The notes: a model not told the origin generated them from the letters alone. DNA of 40,137 nucleotides from Photobacterium rosenbergii (GCF_003026455.1 NZ_PYMB01000034.1:1-40137); one strand, 5' to 3'. Positions 1-7,785 are shown, counted from the stretch's first letter. Program-made: numbers and translations.

Positions 1-260
1 CTCCAGCCGCTGCTGCAACACCTGCTGGCCACCAGGTTCTGTCGCCAATGGTAGGTAGCTTCTACCGTGCGCCAAGCCCAGATGCGAAACCATTTGTTGA
101 AATCGGCCAATCTGTCAATGCGGGTGATACCCTATGTATCGTCGAAGCAATGAAGATGATGAACCAGATCGAAGCTGACAAAGCCGGTACGGTTGTAGCT
201 ATCCTGGCAGAAGACGGTGATGCCGTTGAGTTCGACCAGCCGCTAGTTATCATCGAGTAA
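1..260 (+). CDS. accB: Biotin carboxyl carrier protein of acetyl-CoA carboxylase, C-terminal part (5' truncated by window)
   Basis: This is the C-terminal part of the carrier subunit of acetyl-CoA carboxylase, which carries biotin between the biotin carboxylase and carboxyltransferase steps of malonyl-CoA synthesis. The reading frame is open from base 3 and begins in the Pro/Ala-rich linker (PAAAATPAG). The biotinyl domain follows, with the conserved EAMKM motif; its lysine codon at 153-155 is the biotinylation site. The frame ends in the usual family C-terminus (PLVIIE). The start lies before the window. accC follows after 12 bp in the same direction, the standard accBC operon. The ligase that would attach the biotin, BirA, is also in this window at 35255-36217. 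Identification is firm. Confidence 0.97.
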   Translation, partial: PAAAATPAGHQVLSPMVGSFYRAPSPDAKPFVEIGQSVNAGDTLCIVEAMKMMNQIEADKAGTVVAILAEDGDAVEFDQPLVIIE

Positions 261-272
261 CCGGGGCCTTTT

Positions 273-1616
273 ATGCTAGATAAAATTGTAATTGCTAACC
301 GAGGCGAGATTGCGCTGCGTATCCTGCGCGCATGTAAAGAACTCGGTATCAAAACCGTCGCGGTGCACTCAACCGCTGACCGCGATCTCAAGCACGTACT
401 GCTGGCTGACGAAGCGATCTGTATTGGTCCTGCCAAGAGTACCGAGAGCTACCTGAACATCCCGCGCATTATCAGCGCAGCGGAAATCACAGGCTCGGTG
501 GCTATCCACCCAGGCTATGGTTTCCTGTCTGAAAACGCCGATTTTGCCGAGCAGGTTGAGCGCTCTGGCTTCATTTTCGTCGGCCCGAAAGCAGACACCA
601 TCCGCATGATGGGTGACAAAGTTTCTGCTATCACCGCGATGAAAAAAGCTGGCGTTCCATGTGTACCAGGCTCTGACGGTCCACTTGATGACGATGAAGC
701 CAAAAACAAAGCCTTTGCCAAGCGTATCGGCTACCCGGTGATCATCAAGGCATCAGGCGGCGGCGGTGGCCGTGGTATGCGTGTGGTCCGCAGCGAAGCT
801 GAGCTTATTGAAGCTATCCAGATGACCCGTGCCGAAGCGAAAGCGGCCTTCAACAACGATATGGTTTACATGGAGAAATTCCTAGAAAACCCACGCCATA
901 TCGAAGTTCAGGTACTGGCTGACGGCCAGGGCGGAGCTATCCACCTTGGTGAGCGTGACTGTTCTATGCAGCGCCGCCACCAGAAGGTTGTGGAAGAAGC
1001 ACCAGCGCCAGGTATCACCGAAGAAATGCGCAAGTACATCGGTGAACGTTGTACCCGTGCATGTATCGAAATCGGCTACCGCGGTGCCGGTACCTTCGAA
1101 TTCCTGTACGAGAACGGCGAGTTCTACTTCATCGAGATGAACACCCGTATTCAGGTTGAGCACCCAGTGACCGAAATGGTTACCGGCGTTGACCTGATCA
1201 AAGAGCAGCTGCGTATCGCCGCTGGCCAGCCTCTGTCGTTCACCCAGGATGACATCAAGATCAAAGGCCACGCCGTTGAGTGCCGTATCAACGCCGAAGA
1301 TCCTGAGCGCTTCCTACCTTGCCCGGGTAAGATCGAACGCTTCCACGCTCCAGGCGGCATGGGCGTACGTTGGGAATCGCACATCTACACCGGCTACAGC
1401 GTTCCACCGTTCTACGATTCAATGATCGGCAAGCTGATCACCTTCGGTGAGAACCGTGACGTGGCAATTGCCCGCATGAAGAACGCCCTTGGTGAGATGA
1501 TCATCGACGGTATCAAGACTAATGTTCCTCTTCAGCAGGAAATCATGGCGGACGAGAACTTCCAGCACGGTGGTGCCAATATCCACTACCTCGAGAAGAA
1601 ACTCGGCCTTCAGTAA
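273..1616 (+). CDS. accC: Biotin carboxylase subunit of acetyl-CoA carboxylase
   Basis: AccC carboxylates the biotin of AccB using ATP and bicarbonate, the first half-reaction of fatty acid synthesis. The 447 residues match the family length. The N-terminus MLDKIVIANRGEIALRI is the typical biotin carboxylase start, the glycine-rich ATP-grasp loop (KASGGGGGRGMR) is near residue 160, and the catalytic region NTRIQVEHPVTE is near residue 290. The ATG sits 12 bp after accB with no promoter between them, so co-transcription is expected. A strong intrinsic terminator follows at 1634-1659. Nothing is missing or truncated. Confidence 0.98.
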   Translation: MLDKIVIANRGEIALRILRACKELGIKTVAVHSTADRDLKHVLLADEAICIGPAKSTESYLNIPRIISAAEITGSVAIHPGYGFLSENADFAEQVERSGFIFVGPKADTIRMMGDKVSAITAMKKAGVPCVPGSDGPLDDDEAKNKAFAKRIGYPVIIKASGGGGGRGMRVVRSEAELIEAIQMTRAEAKAAFNNDMVYMEKFLENPRHIEVQVLADGQGGAIHLGERDCSMQRRHQKVVEEAPAPGITEEMRKYIGERCTRACIEIGYRGAGTFEFLYENGEFYFIEMNTRIQVEHPVTEMVTGVDLIKEQLRIAAGQPLSFTQDDIKIKGHAVECRINAEDPERFLPCPGKIERFHAPGGMGVRWESHIYTGYSVPPFYDSMIGKLITFGENRDVAIARMKNALGEMIIDGIKTNVPLQQEIMADENFQHGGANIHYLEKKLGLQ

Positions 1617-1633
1617 GGTTGATACCTTCAAGT

Positions 1634-1659
1634 AAAAAGCTGCTTCGGCAGCTTTTTTT
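1634..1659 (+). terminator. Rho-independent terminator of accBC
   Basis: A stem AAAAAGCTGC / GCAGCTTTTT closes on a TTCG tetraloop and runs into a T tract, 17 bp after the accC stop. This is a classical intrinsic terminator. Confidence 0.93.
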
Positions 1660-1802
1660 ATTTCTTTGCACCGCATTTGCCCTCCCTTCCTAGCGCTCCC
1701 TGCTAACTTTTGCCACAATAGCCCCCTTATATTTGTATGAAGAATGAGCAATGGGACACACCTGCGCTGCCCCCTTGCTGCCCATCAACCGGAAACAACA
1801 CC

Positions 1803-2084
1803 ATGAAAACGCTGTCTGCGCGCTATCGCCAGGCCCACAAGGAGGCCAAATGGGCTGTTGGCCTCGCTCTGGCCTACTTCGCCTGGTGGTATTTCTCGGC
1901 CTATGCTTTTGCCCCTAATGGCATAGACGAAAGCCTGCCTACCCTATACTGGGGATTCCCGTTATGGTTCCTACTGGCCTGTATTATCGGCCCGATCCTG
2001 TTCACCGTGCTCTGTGGCCTGATGGTGAAATATATCTACCGCGATATGTCGCTCGAGGTCGAGCAGGAGGCCGGTGATGAATAG
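1803..2084 (+). CDS. yhdT: YhdT family small membrane protein (DUF997)
   Basis: This is a 93-residue inner-membrane protein of unknown biochemical function that is conserved next to panF in enterobacteria and vibrios. Two hydrophobic segments are visible, roughly residues 17-37 (VGLALAYFAWWYFSAYAF) and 50-75 (FPLWFLLACIIGPILFTVLCGLMV), followed by the family's KYIYRDM-type acidic tail. I chose the ATG at 1803 because the QAHKEAKWA motif then sits close to the N-terminus as in E. coli YhdT; an ATG at 1737 would add 22 unconserved residues. The 3' end overlaps panF by 8 bp, implying translational coupling and a possible accessory role in pantothenate uptake. That role is an inference. Confidence 0.88.
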   Translation: MKTLSARYRQAHKEAKWAVGLALAYFAWWYFSAYAFAPNGIDESLPTLYWGFPLWFLLACIIGPILFTVLCGLMVKYIYRDMSLEVEQEAGDE

Positions 2085-3534
2085 CCAACTGCTGATCCCC
2101 CTCGTCTTGTACCTGATGGCCGTGTTCGGCCTTGCCATCTACACCCGTCGCCACCGCGGTAATGGCAGCGGTTTTCTCAACGAATACCTAGTCGGTAACC
2201 GCAGCATGGGCGGCTTTGTCCTTGCCATGACGCTAGCGGCGACCTATGCCAGTGCGAGCTCATTCATCGGTGGGCCGGGAGCCGCCTACAAAATGGGGCT
2301 GGGTTGGGTGCTGCTGGCAATGATCCAGCTACCGGCAGCCTGGCTGACCCTTGGGGTGCTCGGCAAGAAATTTGCCATCGAATCACGCCGCCACAACGCA
2401 TTGACGCTGAACGATATTCTCTATGCCCGCTATAAGAACCGTGGGGTGGTGATCTTCGCCTCGCTGGCACTTCTGCTGGCATTTTTCGGTACCATGGTGG
2501 TGCAGTTTGTCGGCGGTGCCCGATTGCTACAAACCGTCACCGGCCTGTCCTACCATCACGGCTTGATCCTGTTTGCCGCCACCGTCGGCCTCTACACCAC
2601 TATCGGTGGCTTCCGTGCCGTGGTGATGACCGATACCGTGCAGGGGATCATGATGATCATCGGCACCATTGCACTGCTGGTCGGGATCGTCCATGCCGGT
2701 GGCAGCATCGGTGAGATGATGGGCGAACTGCACCGTATTGACCCGGCACTGGTGACCCCGTTCGGCCCGGACAACTTCCTCAGCCAACCTTTCATGCTCA
2801 GTTTCTGGGTTCTGGTCTGTTTCGGCGTTATCGGCCTGCCCCATGCGGCGGTGCGCTGCATGTCTTATAAATCAACAGGCTCCTTGCACAAAGGCATGGT
2901 GATCAGCACCGCGATGGTCGCCTTCCTGATGCTCGGTATGCACCTTGCCGGCGCACTGGGCCGTGCCATCGTGCCGGACATCGCCAGCCCGGATCAGATC
3001 ATGCCGACCCTGATGATGACGGTACTACCGCCAGTCGTTGCGGGTGTATTCCTAGCCGGTCCGATGGCAGCTATTATGTCGACCATCGACTCCCAGCTAA
3101 TCCAGGCTTCAGCTACCCTGCTCAAGGATTTGTACCTCAACTACATCAACCCGAAAGCCGCTGAGGGGCCGGAAGCTGAAAGCCGCCTGCCGAAGTTATC
3201 GCTATGGGTCACCGGTATTTTCTCGCTGCTGGTCTTTGTTGCCGCGATCAACCCGCCGGATATGATCATCTGGCTCAACCTGCTGGCTTTTGGTGGGATG
3301 CAGGCCGTTTTCCTGTGGCCGCTGGTTTTGGGCCTGTACTGGAAAAAAGCCTCGGCGACCGGTGCCTTTGCCTCTATGGTTAGCGGACTGGCCTGTTACA
3401 TCGCCCTATCGCTGCTCAAGCCCGATTTAGGCGGCATCCATGCCATAGTACCAACCCTTGCAATTGGCCTTGTCACTTTCGTCCTGGGAAGCCTAGCAAG
3501 GCCGGTTCCACAACAGACCTTGCAACAGGTCTAA
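2077..3534 (+). CDS. panF: Sodium/pantothenate symporter
   Basis: PanF imports pantothenate (vitamin B5), the substrate of pantothenate kinase, using the sodium gradient. The 485-residue protein belongs to the sodium:solute symporter (SSS) family. It has about 13 hydrophobic segments, the N-terminal NEYLVGNRSMGGFVLAMTLAATYASASSFIGGPG block typical of SSS proteins, and GPMAAIMSTIDSQLIQAS near residue 330. The start is the ATG at 2077, which has an AGGAGG Shine-Dalgarno 6 bp upstream; the GTG at 2074 is too close to it. The gene overlaps yhdT and is followed by a strong terminator. The pantothenate kinase gene coaX is also in this window at 34524-35255, far away and probably unlinked in expression. 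Confidence 0.95.
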   Translation: MNSQLLIPLVLYLMAVFGLAIYTRRHRGNGSGFLNEYLVGNRSMGGFVLAMTLAATYASASSFIGGPGAAYKMGLGWVLLAMIQLPAAWLTLGVLGKKFAIESRRHNALTLNDILYARYKNRGVVIFASLALLLAFFGTMVVQFVGGARLLQTVTGLSYHHGLILFAATVGLYTTIGGFRAVVMTDTVQGIMMIIGTIALLVGIVHAGGSIGEMMGELHRIDPALVTPFGPDNFLSQPFMLSFWVLVCFGVIGLPHAAVRCMSYKSTGSLHKGMVISTAMVAFLMLGMHLAGALGRAIVPDIASPDQIMPTLMMTVLPPVVAGVFLAGPMAAIMSTIDSQLIQASATLLKDLYLNYINPKAAEGPEAESRLPKLSLWVTGIFSLLVFVAAINPPDMIIWLNLLAFGGMQAVFLWPLVLGLYWKKASATGAFASMVSGLACYIALSLLKPDLGGIHAIVPTLAIGLVTFVLGSLARPVPQQTLQQV

Positions 3535-3544
3535 AACAACCTCC

Positions 3545-3575
3545 AGATAGCACCTTCGGGTGCTATCTTTTTTTT
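3545..3575 (+). terminator. Rho-independent terminator of yhdT-panF
   Basis: The 10-bp stem AGATAGCACC / GGTGCTATCT has a TTCG loop and runs into eight or more T residues, just after the panF stop. Confidence 0.94.
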
Positions 3576-3591
3576 AACTGGCTAAAAATCA

Positions 3592-3600
3592 TGCTAGACT
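3592..3600 (+). promoter_or_regulatory. Candidate extended -10 promoter for prmA
   Basis: TGCTAGACT fits an extended -10 element (TGn plus TAGACT) 40 bp before the prmA ATG and just after the panF terminator, where a new promoter is needed. No good -35 is visible (TTTAAC at 16 bp is weak). Confidence 0.4.
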
Positions 3601-3640
3601 CCGCATCCTTGAATTTAGCTAACCTAAAAGCGAAATAACC

Positions 3641-4525
3641 ATGCCTTGGATTCAAATCAAACTGAACGCGACGGCTGAGAATGCTGAAGCTATCGGCGAT
3701 ATGCTGATGGAAGAGACGGGCGCAGTCTCGGTTACCTTCCTTGATGCCCAGGACACACCTGTTTTCGAACCACTACCGGGTGAAACCCGCCTGTGGGGCG
3801 ATACCGATGTGGTCGGCCTGTACGATGCAGAAACGGACATGAACTTTGTCCTTGAAATGCTCAACAACAGCCCGCTGATTGCCGACGATTTTGCCCACAA
3901 AATCGAGCAGTTGGAAGACAAGGACTGGGAGCGCGAGTGGATGGACAACTTCCACCCAATGCGTTTTGGCCGCCGCCTGTGGATTTGCCCAAGCTGGCGT
4001 GAAGTCCCTGAGCCGGATGCGGTCAACGTGATGCTGGACCCGGGCCTTGCCTTCGGTACCGGTACCCACCCAACCACATCACTTTGCCTTGAGTGGCTTG
4101 ACGGCCAAGACCTGACTGGCAAAACCATCATCGACTTTGGTTGTGGCTCCGGCATCCTGGCCATTGCAGCCTTGAAACTGGGCGCAAAGAAGGTGATCGG
4201 TATCGATATCGACCCACAGGCTATCCAAGCCTCCCGCGACAATGCTGAGCGCAACGGCGTGGCAGAAAACCTAGAGCTGTACCTACCTCAGGACCAGCCT
4301 GAAGGTATCCAGGCAGACGTGGTTGTCGCCAACATCCTGGCTGGCCCGCTACGCGAGCTATCGCCGGTGATCAAGAGCCTGGTCAAAGACGGTGGCCTAC
4401 TGGCGATTTCTGGCGTACTGGAGAGCCAGGCGGAAGATGTCGCGACCTACTACAGCGACGAGCTGACGCTTGACCCAATTGCGGCCCGTGAAGAGTGGTG
4501 TCGCATCTCTGGGCGCAAAGCGTAA
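3641..4525 (+). CDS. prmA: Ribosomal protein L11 methyltransferase
   Basis: PrmA trimethylates ribosomal protein L11 at its N-terminal alpha-amino group and at lysine side chains, using S-adenosylmethionine. The 294-residue protein has the small N-terminal substrate-recognition domain (MPWIQIKLNATAENAEAIGDML), the WMDNFHPMRFG linker, and a Rossmann methyltransferase domain. In that domain DFGCGSGILAIAA (about residues 163-175) is the AdoMet motif, preceded by DPGLAFGTGTHPTTSLCLEWL. The substrate-loop NILA(G)PL motif is also present. Its substrate gene, rplK, is in the same window at 31034-31462. A promoter and the dusB-fis operon follow downstream, the same order as in E. coli. Confidence 0.97.
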   Translation: MPWIQIKLNATAENAEAIGDMLMEETGAVSVTFLDAQDTPVFEPLPGETRLWGDTDVVGLYDAETDMNFVLEMLNNSPLIADDFAHKIEQLEDKDWEREWMDNFHPMRFGRRLWICPSWREVPEPDAVNVMLDPGLAFGTGTHPTTSLCLEWLDGQDLTGKTIIDFGCGSGILAIAALKLGAKKVIGIDIDPQAIQASRDNAERNGVAENLELYLPQDQPEGIQADVVVANILAGPLRELSPVIKSLVKDGGLLAISGVLESQAEDVATYYSDELTLDPIAAREEWCRISGRKA

Positions 4526-4573
4526 TCGACTTTTTCCTCTTCGATAAACAGTCAATTGATTGAAAAAAGTACA

Positions 4574-4590
4574 GTTTTGAAAATCAAAAC
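4574..4590. promoter_or_regulatory. A/T-rich inverted repeat upstream of the dusB-fis promoter (possible Fis site)
   Basis: GTTTTGAAAATCAAAAC has 7-bp arms around AAA and lies about 65 bp before the inferred dusB transcription start. Fis represses its own promoter through degenerate A/T-rich palindromic sites in enterobacteria, so this is a plausible autoregulatory site. The match to the Fis consensus is not decisive. Confidence 0.3.
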
Positions 4591-4611
4591 CTAAATGCTC
4601 AATTATTGGCC

Positions 4612-4640
4612 TTTTCAGGAGGGGAAAAAATGCGTAAAAT
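4612..4640 (+). promoter_or_regulatory. Candidate dusB-fis promoter with GC-rich discriminator
   Basis: TTTTCA and TAAAAT are separated by 17 bp and followed directly by GCGCGCCC. A GC-rich discriminator after -10 is the hallmark of the growth-rate and ppGpp-controlled fis promoter in E. coli. Transcription would begin near 4647, leaving a leader of about 28 nt before the TTG at 4675. Confidence 0.55.
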
Positions 4641-4674
4641 GCGCGCCCTTACTGGCATAGTCAGGAATAGACGT

Positions 4675-5640
4675 TTGAAGATCGGTCCTTATCAACTTAA
4701 CAACCAGCTGATAGTCGCCCCAATGGCAGGTGTGACCGATCGGCCATTTCGCGAATTATGCCTGCGCTACGGGGCAGGTATGGCTGTGAGCGAAATGATG
4801 TCGTCTAACCCAGACCTGTGGAAAACGTCCAAGTCCCAGAACCGCATGGTACATGAAGGCGAGTCAGGGATCCGCTCGGTGCAAATCGCCGGCGCTGATC
4901 CCAAACTGATGGCCGAGGCGGCGCAGTTCAGTGTTGAAAACGGTGCGCAAATCATCGATATCAACATGGGCTGTCCAGCCAAGAAGGTCAACAAACGCCT
5001 GGCAGGCTCTGCCCTGCTGCAATACCCAGATCTGATCGAAGATATCCTTCGAACGGTGGTCGATGCGGTTGATGTCCCGGTGACGCTCAAAACCCGTACC
5101 GGCTGGGATCTTGAAAACCGAAACTGTGTCGATATTGCCAAACGTGCCGAACAATGTGGCATCCAGGCATTGGCCCTGCATGGCAGAACCAAGACCTGTA
5201 TGTACAAAGGCGAGGCAGAATACGATTACATCAAGGCAGTGAAAGAAGCGATCTCGATTCCGGTGATTGCGAACGGTGATATCGACTCACCGGAGAAGGC
5301 ACGCTTTGTACTGGATTACACCGGTGCCGATGGCTTGATGATTGGCCGCCCTGCGCAAGGTCGGCCGTGGATTTTCCAGGAAATCCACCATTACTTAACA
5401 ACTGGCGAACACCTGCCGGCTCCATCATTCGATGAAGTTGGTAGCATCATGCTGGGCCACGTCCAGGAGCTCCACCGTTTCTACGGCGAGTATCTGGGTT
5501 TGCGTATCGCACGCAAGCATGTGGGCTGGTATTTGAAAGAGCATGCCCCAGCAGGTGATTTCCGCCGGACCTTCAACGCACTCGAGGATGCCCAACAGCA
5601 ACTCGATGCGCTGCAAGGCTACTTCGACAACGTTGCATAA
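4675..5640 (+). CDS. dusB: tRNA-dihydrouridine synthase B (inferred TTG start)
   Basis: DusB reduces a D-loop uridine of tRNA to dihydrouridine using FMN and NADPH. Conserved blocks are APMAGVTDRPFRELC (FMN-binding barrel start), NMGCPAKKV with the catalytic cysteine, LKTRTGWD, and the NGDIDSP / IGRPAQGRPW phosphate-binding strands. A TTG start at 4675 gives 321 residues, the length of E. coli DusB, beginning (M)KIGPYQL as the family does; an AGGAA precedes it. An ATG at 4630 has a good AGGAGG and would add 15 residues, but it overlaps the inferred promoter -10. fis follows after 22 bp, so this is the dusB-fis operon. The function is firm; the start is an inference. Confidence 0.93.
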   Translation: MKIGPYQLNNQLIVAPMAGVTDRPFRELCLRYGAGMAVSEMMSSNPDLWKTSKSQNRMVHEGESGIRSVQIAGADPKLMAEAAQFSVENGAQIIDINMGCPAKKVNKRLAGSALLQYPDLIEDILRTVVDAVDVPVTLKTRTGWDLENRNCVDIAKRAEQCGIQALALHGRTKTCMYKGEAEYDYIKAVKEAISIPVIANGDIDSPEKARFVLDYTGADGLMIGRPAQGRPWIFQEIHHYLTTGEHLPAPSFDEVGSIMLGHVQELHRFYGEYLGLRIARKHVGWYLKEHAPAGDFRRTFNALEDAQQQLDALQGYFDNVA

Positions 5641-5662
5641 ATACGAGAAGAGCTTACAGAAT

Positions 5663-5959
5663 ATGTTCGAACAAAATCTGACTTCCGAAGCATTGACAGT
5701 AACTACTGTTACTTCACAGGACCAAATCACACAGAAGCCACTTCGTGACTCTGTTAAGGCGTCACTGAAAAACTACCTGGCTCAACTAAACGGTCAGGAA
5801 GTCGATGATCTGTACGAGCTAGTGCTTGCTGAAGTTGAGCAGCCACTACTGGACACCATCATGCAGTACACCCGTGGTAACCAAACCCGCGCGGCAACTA
5901 TGATGGGTATCAACCGCGGTACTCTTCGCAAGAAACTGAAAAAATACGGCATGAACTAA
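5663..5959 (+). CDS. fis: Nucleoid-associated DNA-binding protein Fis
   Basis: Fis is an abundant small DNA-bending protein that activates rRNA and tRNA promoters, shapes the nucleoid and assists site-specific inversion. The 98-residue product starts MFEQNLTSEAL and ends with the helix-turn-helix NQTRAATMMGINRGTLRKKLKKYGMN, the standard Fis C-terminus. The ATG at 5663 gives exactly the usual length; an ATG 120 bp upstream in the same frame lies inside dusB and is not used. The gene shares the promoter upstream of dusB and ends at a strong terminator. The tRNA-tuf promoter at 34441-34469 is a likely target class. Confidence 0.98.
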   Translation: MFEQNLTSEALTVTTVTSQDQITQKPLRDSVKASLKNYLAQLNGQEVDDLYELVLAEVEQPLLDTIMQYTRGNQTRAATMMGINRGTLRKKLKKYGMN

Positions 5960-5986
5960 TCAGCCGCTTTCGGTTATCTGATTGCG

Positions 5987-6021
5987 AAAGCCCAAACCAG
6001 GCAACTGGTTTGGGCTTTTTC
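5987..6021 (+). terminator. Rho-independent terminator of dusB-fis
   Basis: A 14-bp stem AAAGCCCAAACCAG / CTGGTTTGGGCTTT with a GCAA loop runs into T residues 27 bp after the fis stop. Confidence 0.94.
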
Positions 6022-6130
6022 TTTATCGGCCCTTCCCTTCTCAATATTAAGACTGCCCATAATATCGGTTGAACCATACTGCTTCTCTGTACGTTAAAAG
6101 CTTGGCAATCACTACAACGAGGCGATAACG

Positions 6131-6655
6131 ATGAAATCCATGCTCTGTGTATTCAACCGCTCACTACTGTTTGTTGTTATGCTATTTTCCGGCATGGCAA
6201 TGGCAGGCCACCACGAAGCAAGCGAAGCCGAAAAGAACCTAGTTCAGGTCGCCGCCAATAACGATGACTTCCAGACCTTGGTCATGGCAATCAAAGCGGC
6301 CGATTTGGTTGGCACTCTGGAAGGTAAAGGGCCATTTACAGTACTAGCCCCAGCTGATGATGCTTTTGCCAAACTCCCTGACGGCACGCTTGCTGCGTTG
6401 CTCGAACCAGAAAACAAAGAAAAACTGCAGGCTATCCTTACCTACCATGTATTGCCTGGCGCCATCTCTTCAGAGGAAGTGGTCAAGCTAAAACTACCTG
6501 AAACCGTCCAAGGCAGTACCGTCGCGATTGAAACTGATGACGATGGCAAGGTGACTATCAATGGCGCGAACGTCATTTTAGCTGATGTGCCAGCAAGCAA
6601 CGGCGTCATCCACGTCATCGACACCGTATTGCTGCCACCAGAACCAAAAGAATAA
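6131..6655 (+). CDS. Secreted fasciclin (FAS1) domain protein
   Basis: This is an exported single-domain fasciclin protein of 174 residues. The N-terminus has a Sec signal peptide: a basic start, the hydrophobic core LLFVVMLFSGMAMA and likely cleavage after AMA around residue 25. The rest is one FAS1 domain, with the H1 motif FTVLAPADDAFAKLP, the central YHVLPG, and the H2 motif GVIHVIDTVLLP. FAS1 domains mediate protein or surface adhesion in many bacteria, but the ligand here is unknown. It appears to be a single-gene unit between the fis terminator and its own terminator. A GAGG ribosome site precedes the ATG. The domain call is firm; the biological role is not. Confidence 0.9.
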   Translation: MKSMLCVFNRSLLFVVMLFSGMAMAGHHEASEAEKNLVQVAANNDDFQTLVMAIKAADLVGTLEGKGPFTVLAPADDAFAKLPDGTLAALLEPENKEKLQAILTYHVLPGAISSEEVVKLKLPETVQGSTVAIETDDDGKVTINGANVILADVPASNGVIHVIDTVLLPPEPKE

Positions 6656-6673
6656 GTGCCAGCGACAACAACA

Positions 6674-6703
6674 AAAAAGCCAGCAAAACATGCTGGCTTT
6701 TTT
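6674..6703. terminator. Bidirectional terminator between the fasciclin gene and ppnP
   Basis: The stem AAGCCAGCA / TGCTGGCTT with loop AAACA is flanked by A residues on the left and T residues on the right. It can end both the + strand fasciclin transcript and the - strand ppnP transcript. Confidence 0.9.
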
Positions 6704-6729
6704 AATCTCGCTTTAAAGAAAATAAGCGA

Positions 6730-7011
6730 CTAGAGGTAATCACACAGGTAGGCAGTTGGCTCGGACACCTTCACATCAAACGAAGAGTCACCCGGGACTT
6801 CAAAATCATCGCCGGCATAGTAGGTTTCCCACTCGATATGGCCGGGTAGTTTTACCGTCAGGGCACCCTTGACCACCGTCATACGCTCCGGCGCAGCAGT
6901 ACCAAACGTGTACTCACCCGCAGCCATTACGCCAACACTGGCGCGCTCGCCAGATGTTTCAAACCCCAGGGATTTAACCTGGCCATCAAAATACTCATTC
7001 ACTTTCAACAT
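6730..7011 (-). CDS. ppnP: Pyrimidine/purine nucleoside phosphorylase PpnP
   Basis: PpnP (formerly YaiE, DUF1255) is a small cupin-fold enzyme that phosphorolyses a broad range of nucleosides to the free base and ribose-1-phosphate. The 93-residue product begins MLKVNEYFDGQVKSLGFE and carries the family blocks RASVGVMAAGEYTFGTAAPERMTVVKGALTV and the C-terminal VSEPTAYLCDYL, close in length and sequence to the 94-residue E. coli protein. The ATG at 7011 has an AGGG 7 bp upstream; an in-frame ATG 21 bp earlier is less likely. It is convergent with the fasciclin gene and downstream of zntR in the same direction. Confidence 0.94.
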   Translation of the reverse strand: MLKVNEYFDGQVKSLGFETSGERASVGVMAAGEYTFGTAAPERMTVVKGALTVKLPGHIEWETYYAGDDFEVPGDSSFDVKVSEPTAYLCDYL

Positions 7012-7103
7012 GACTTTCCCTATCAATAACAAGGCGATACTTTGACGCTACCACAACTTCACCGACTGCCCAATATAATTTGTCGATTGGGCGCTAATTT
7101 AGG

Positions 7104-7574
7104 TTAATGCTCGGGGCAACTGGCCCGCCCGCTGCAACAGCGCTCTTCACTCTGTTGGCCCGTCTGCGACTCATCGTCCCCCAGCGCTTCGAGGATAGAG
7201 CAGTGGCTGGCATCGTCATCAACATGGCCGCAGCAGGCATCATTAATTTTCTTCAGCGCGTGACGGATACGTGACAACTCCGCCATCTTGCGATCAACCT
7301 CATCTAACTTAGCCTGGGTGATCGCCTTGACCTCGGCACAGCTATGCTGGCTGGCCTCGAGACGGATATCCAGCAACTCCCTTATTTCATCAAGGCTCAG
7401 ACCCACGGCCTTGGCCCGCAGGATAAAATGAATCCTAGATAAGTCGTCCTCGCTATAAAGCCGGTAACCGCTATCACTGCGTCCAGCAGGGACCAATAAA
7501 CCGTTCTTCTCGTAAAACCGCAAGGTATCACTACTGACCCCACAGTGCTTAGCCAGCTGGCCAATCAAATACAT
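7104..7574 (-). CDS. zntR: MerR-family zinc-responsive regulator ZntR
   Basis: ZntR activates zinc/cadmium export genes by twisting an over-long promoter spacer when it binds zinc. The 156-residue product starts MYLIGQLAKHCGVSSDTLRFYEK, the MerR winged helix, then a dimerisation coiled coil, then the metal-binding loop. Cys79, Cys114-Cys115, His117, His124 and Cys125 nearly superimpose on the E. coli ZntR zinc ligands. The ATG at 7574 aligns with the family start; a longer frame to 7682 would run through the PurR operator. An extra C-terminal tail ending ERCCSGRASCPEH adds three cysteines. It is divergent from purH. No zinc exporter gene is present in the window. Confidence 0.9.
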   Translation of the reverse strand: MYLIGQLAKHCGVSSDTLRFYEKNGLLVPAGRSDSGYRLYSEDDLSRIHFILRAKAVGLSLDEIRELLDIRLEASQHSCAEVKAITQAKLDEVDRKMAELSRIRHALKKINDACCGHVDDDASHCSILEALGDDESQTGQQSEERCCSGRASCPEH

Positions 7575-7609
7575 ACCGCCCCAACCTTCAGTGATCAGCA
7601 AACAACAAA

Positions 7610-7625
7610 AAGCAAACGTTTGCGT
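7610..7625. promoter_or_regulatory. PurR operator (PUR box) upstream of purH
   Basis: AAGCAAACGTTTGCGT contains the perfect 12-bp palindrome GCAAACGTTTGC and matches the enterobacterial PUR box at nearly every position. It overlaps the -35 hexamer of the candidate purH promoter. PurR with hypoxanthine or guanine would therefore repress purH and, by read-through, purD. Confidence 0.9.
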
Positions 7626-7647
7626 AGTGGTGGAATTAATGTAAAAT
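7620..7647 (+). promoter_or_regulatory. Candidate purH promoter
   Basis: TTGCGT and TAAAAT are spaced by 16 bp. The -35 lies inside the PUR box, which is the expected geometry for repression. The leader to the purH ATG would be about 130 nt. Confidence 0.6.
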
Positions 7648-7785
7648 ATGCCGCGTTGATCACAATACATCAACGGCAGCACAGTGTGTATCTTCGATTC
7701 TAGCCGAGGGTATTTACCAAAATCCAGTCACTCACCCGCTGGCTTTTGGCAAATAGTCCTCCGTGTTTACAAAGAGATGGTTGCA

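Noticed and set aside
4606..4674. N-terminal extension of DusB from the upstream codons
   Set aside because: It would cover the inferred promoter and adds residues not found in the family.
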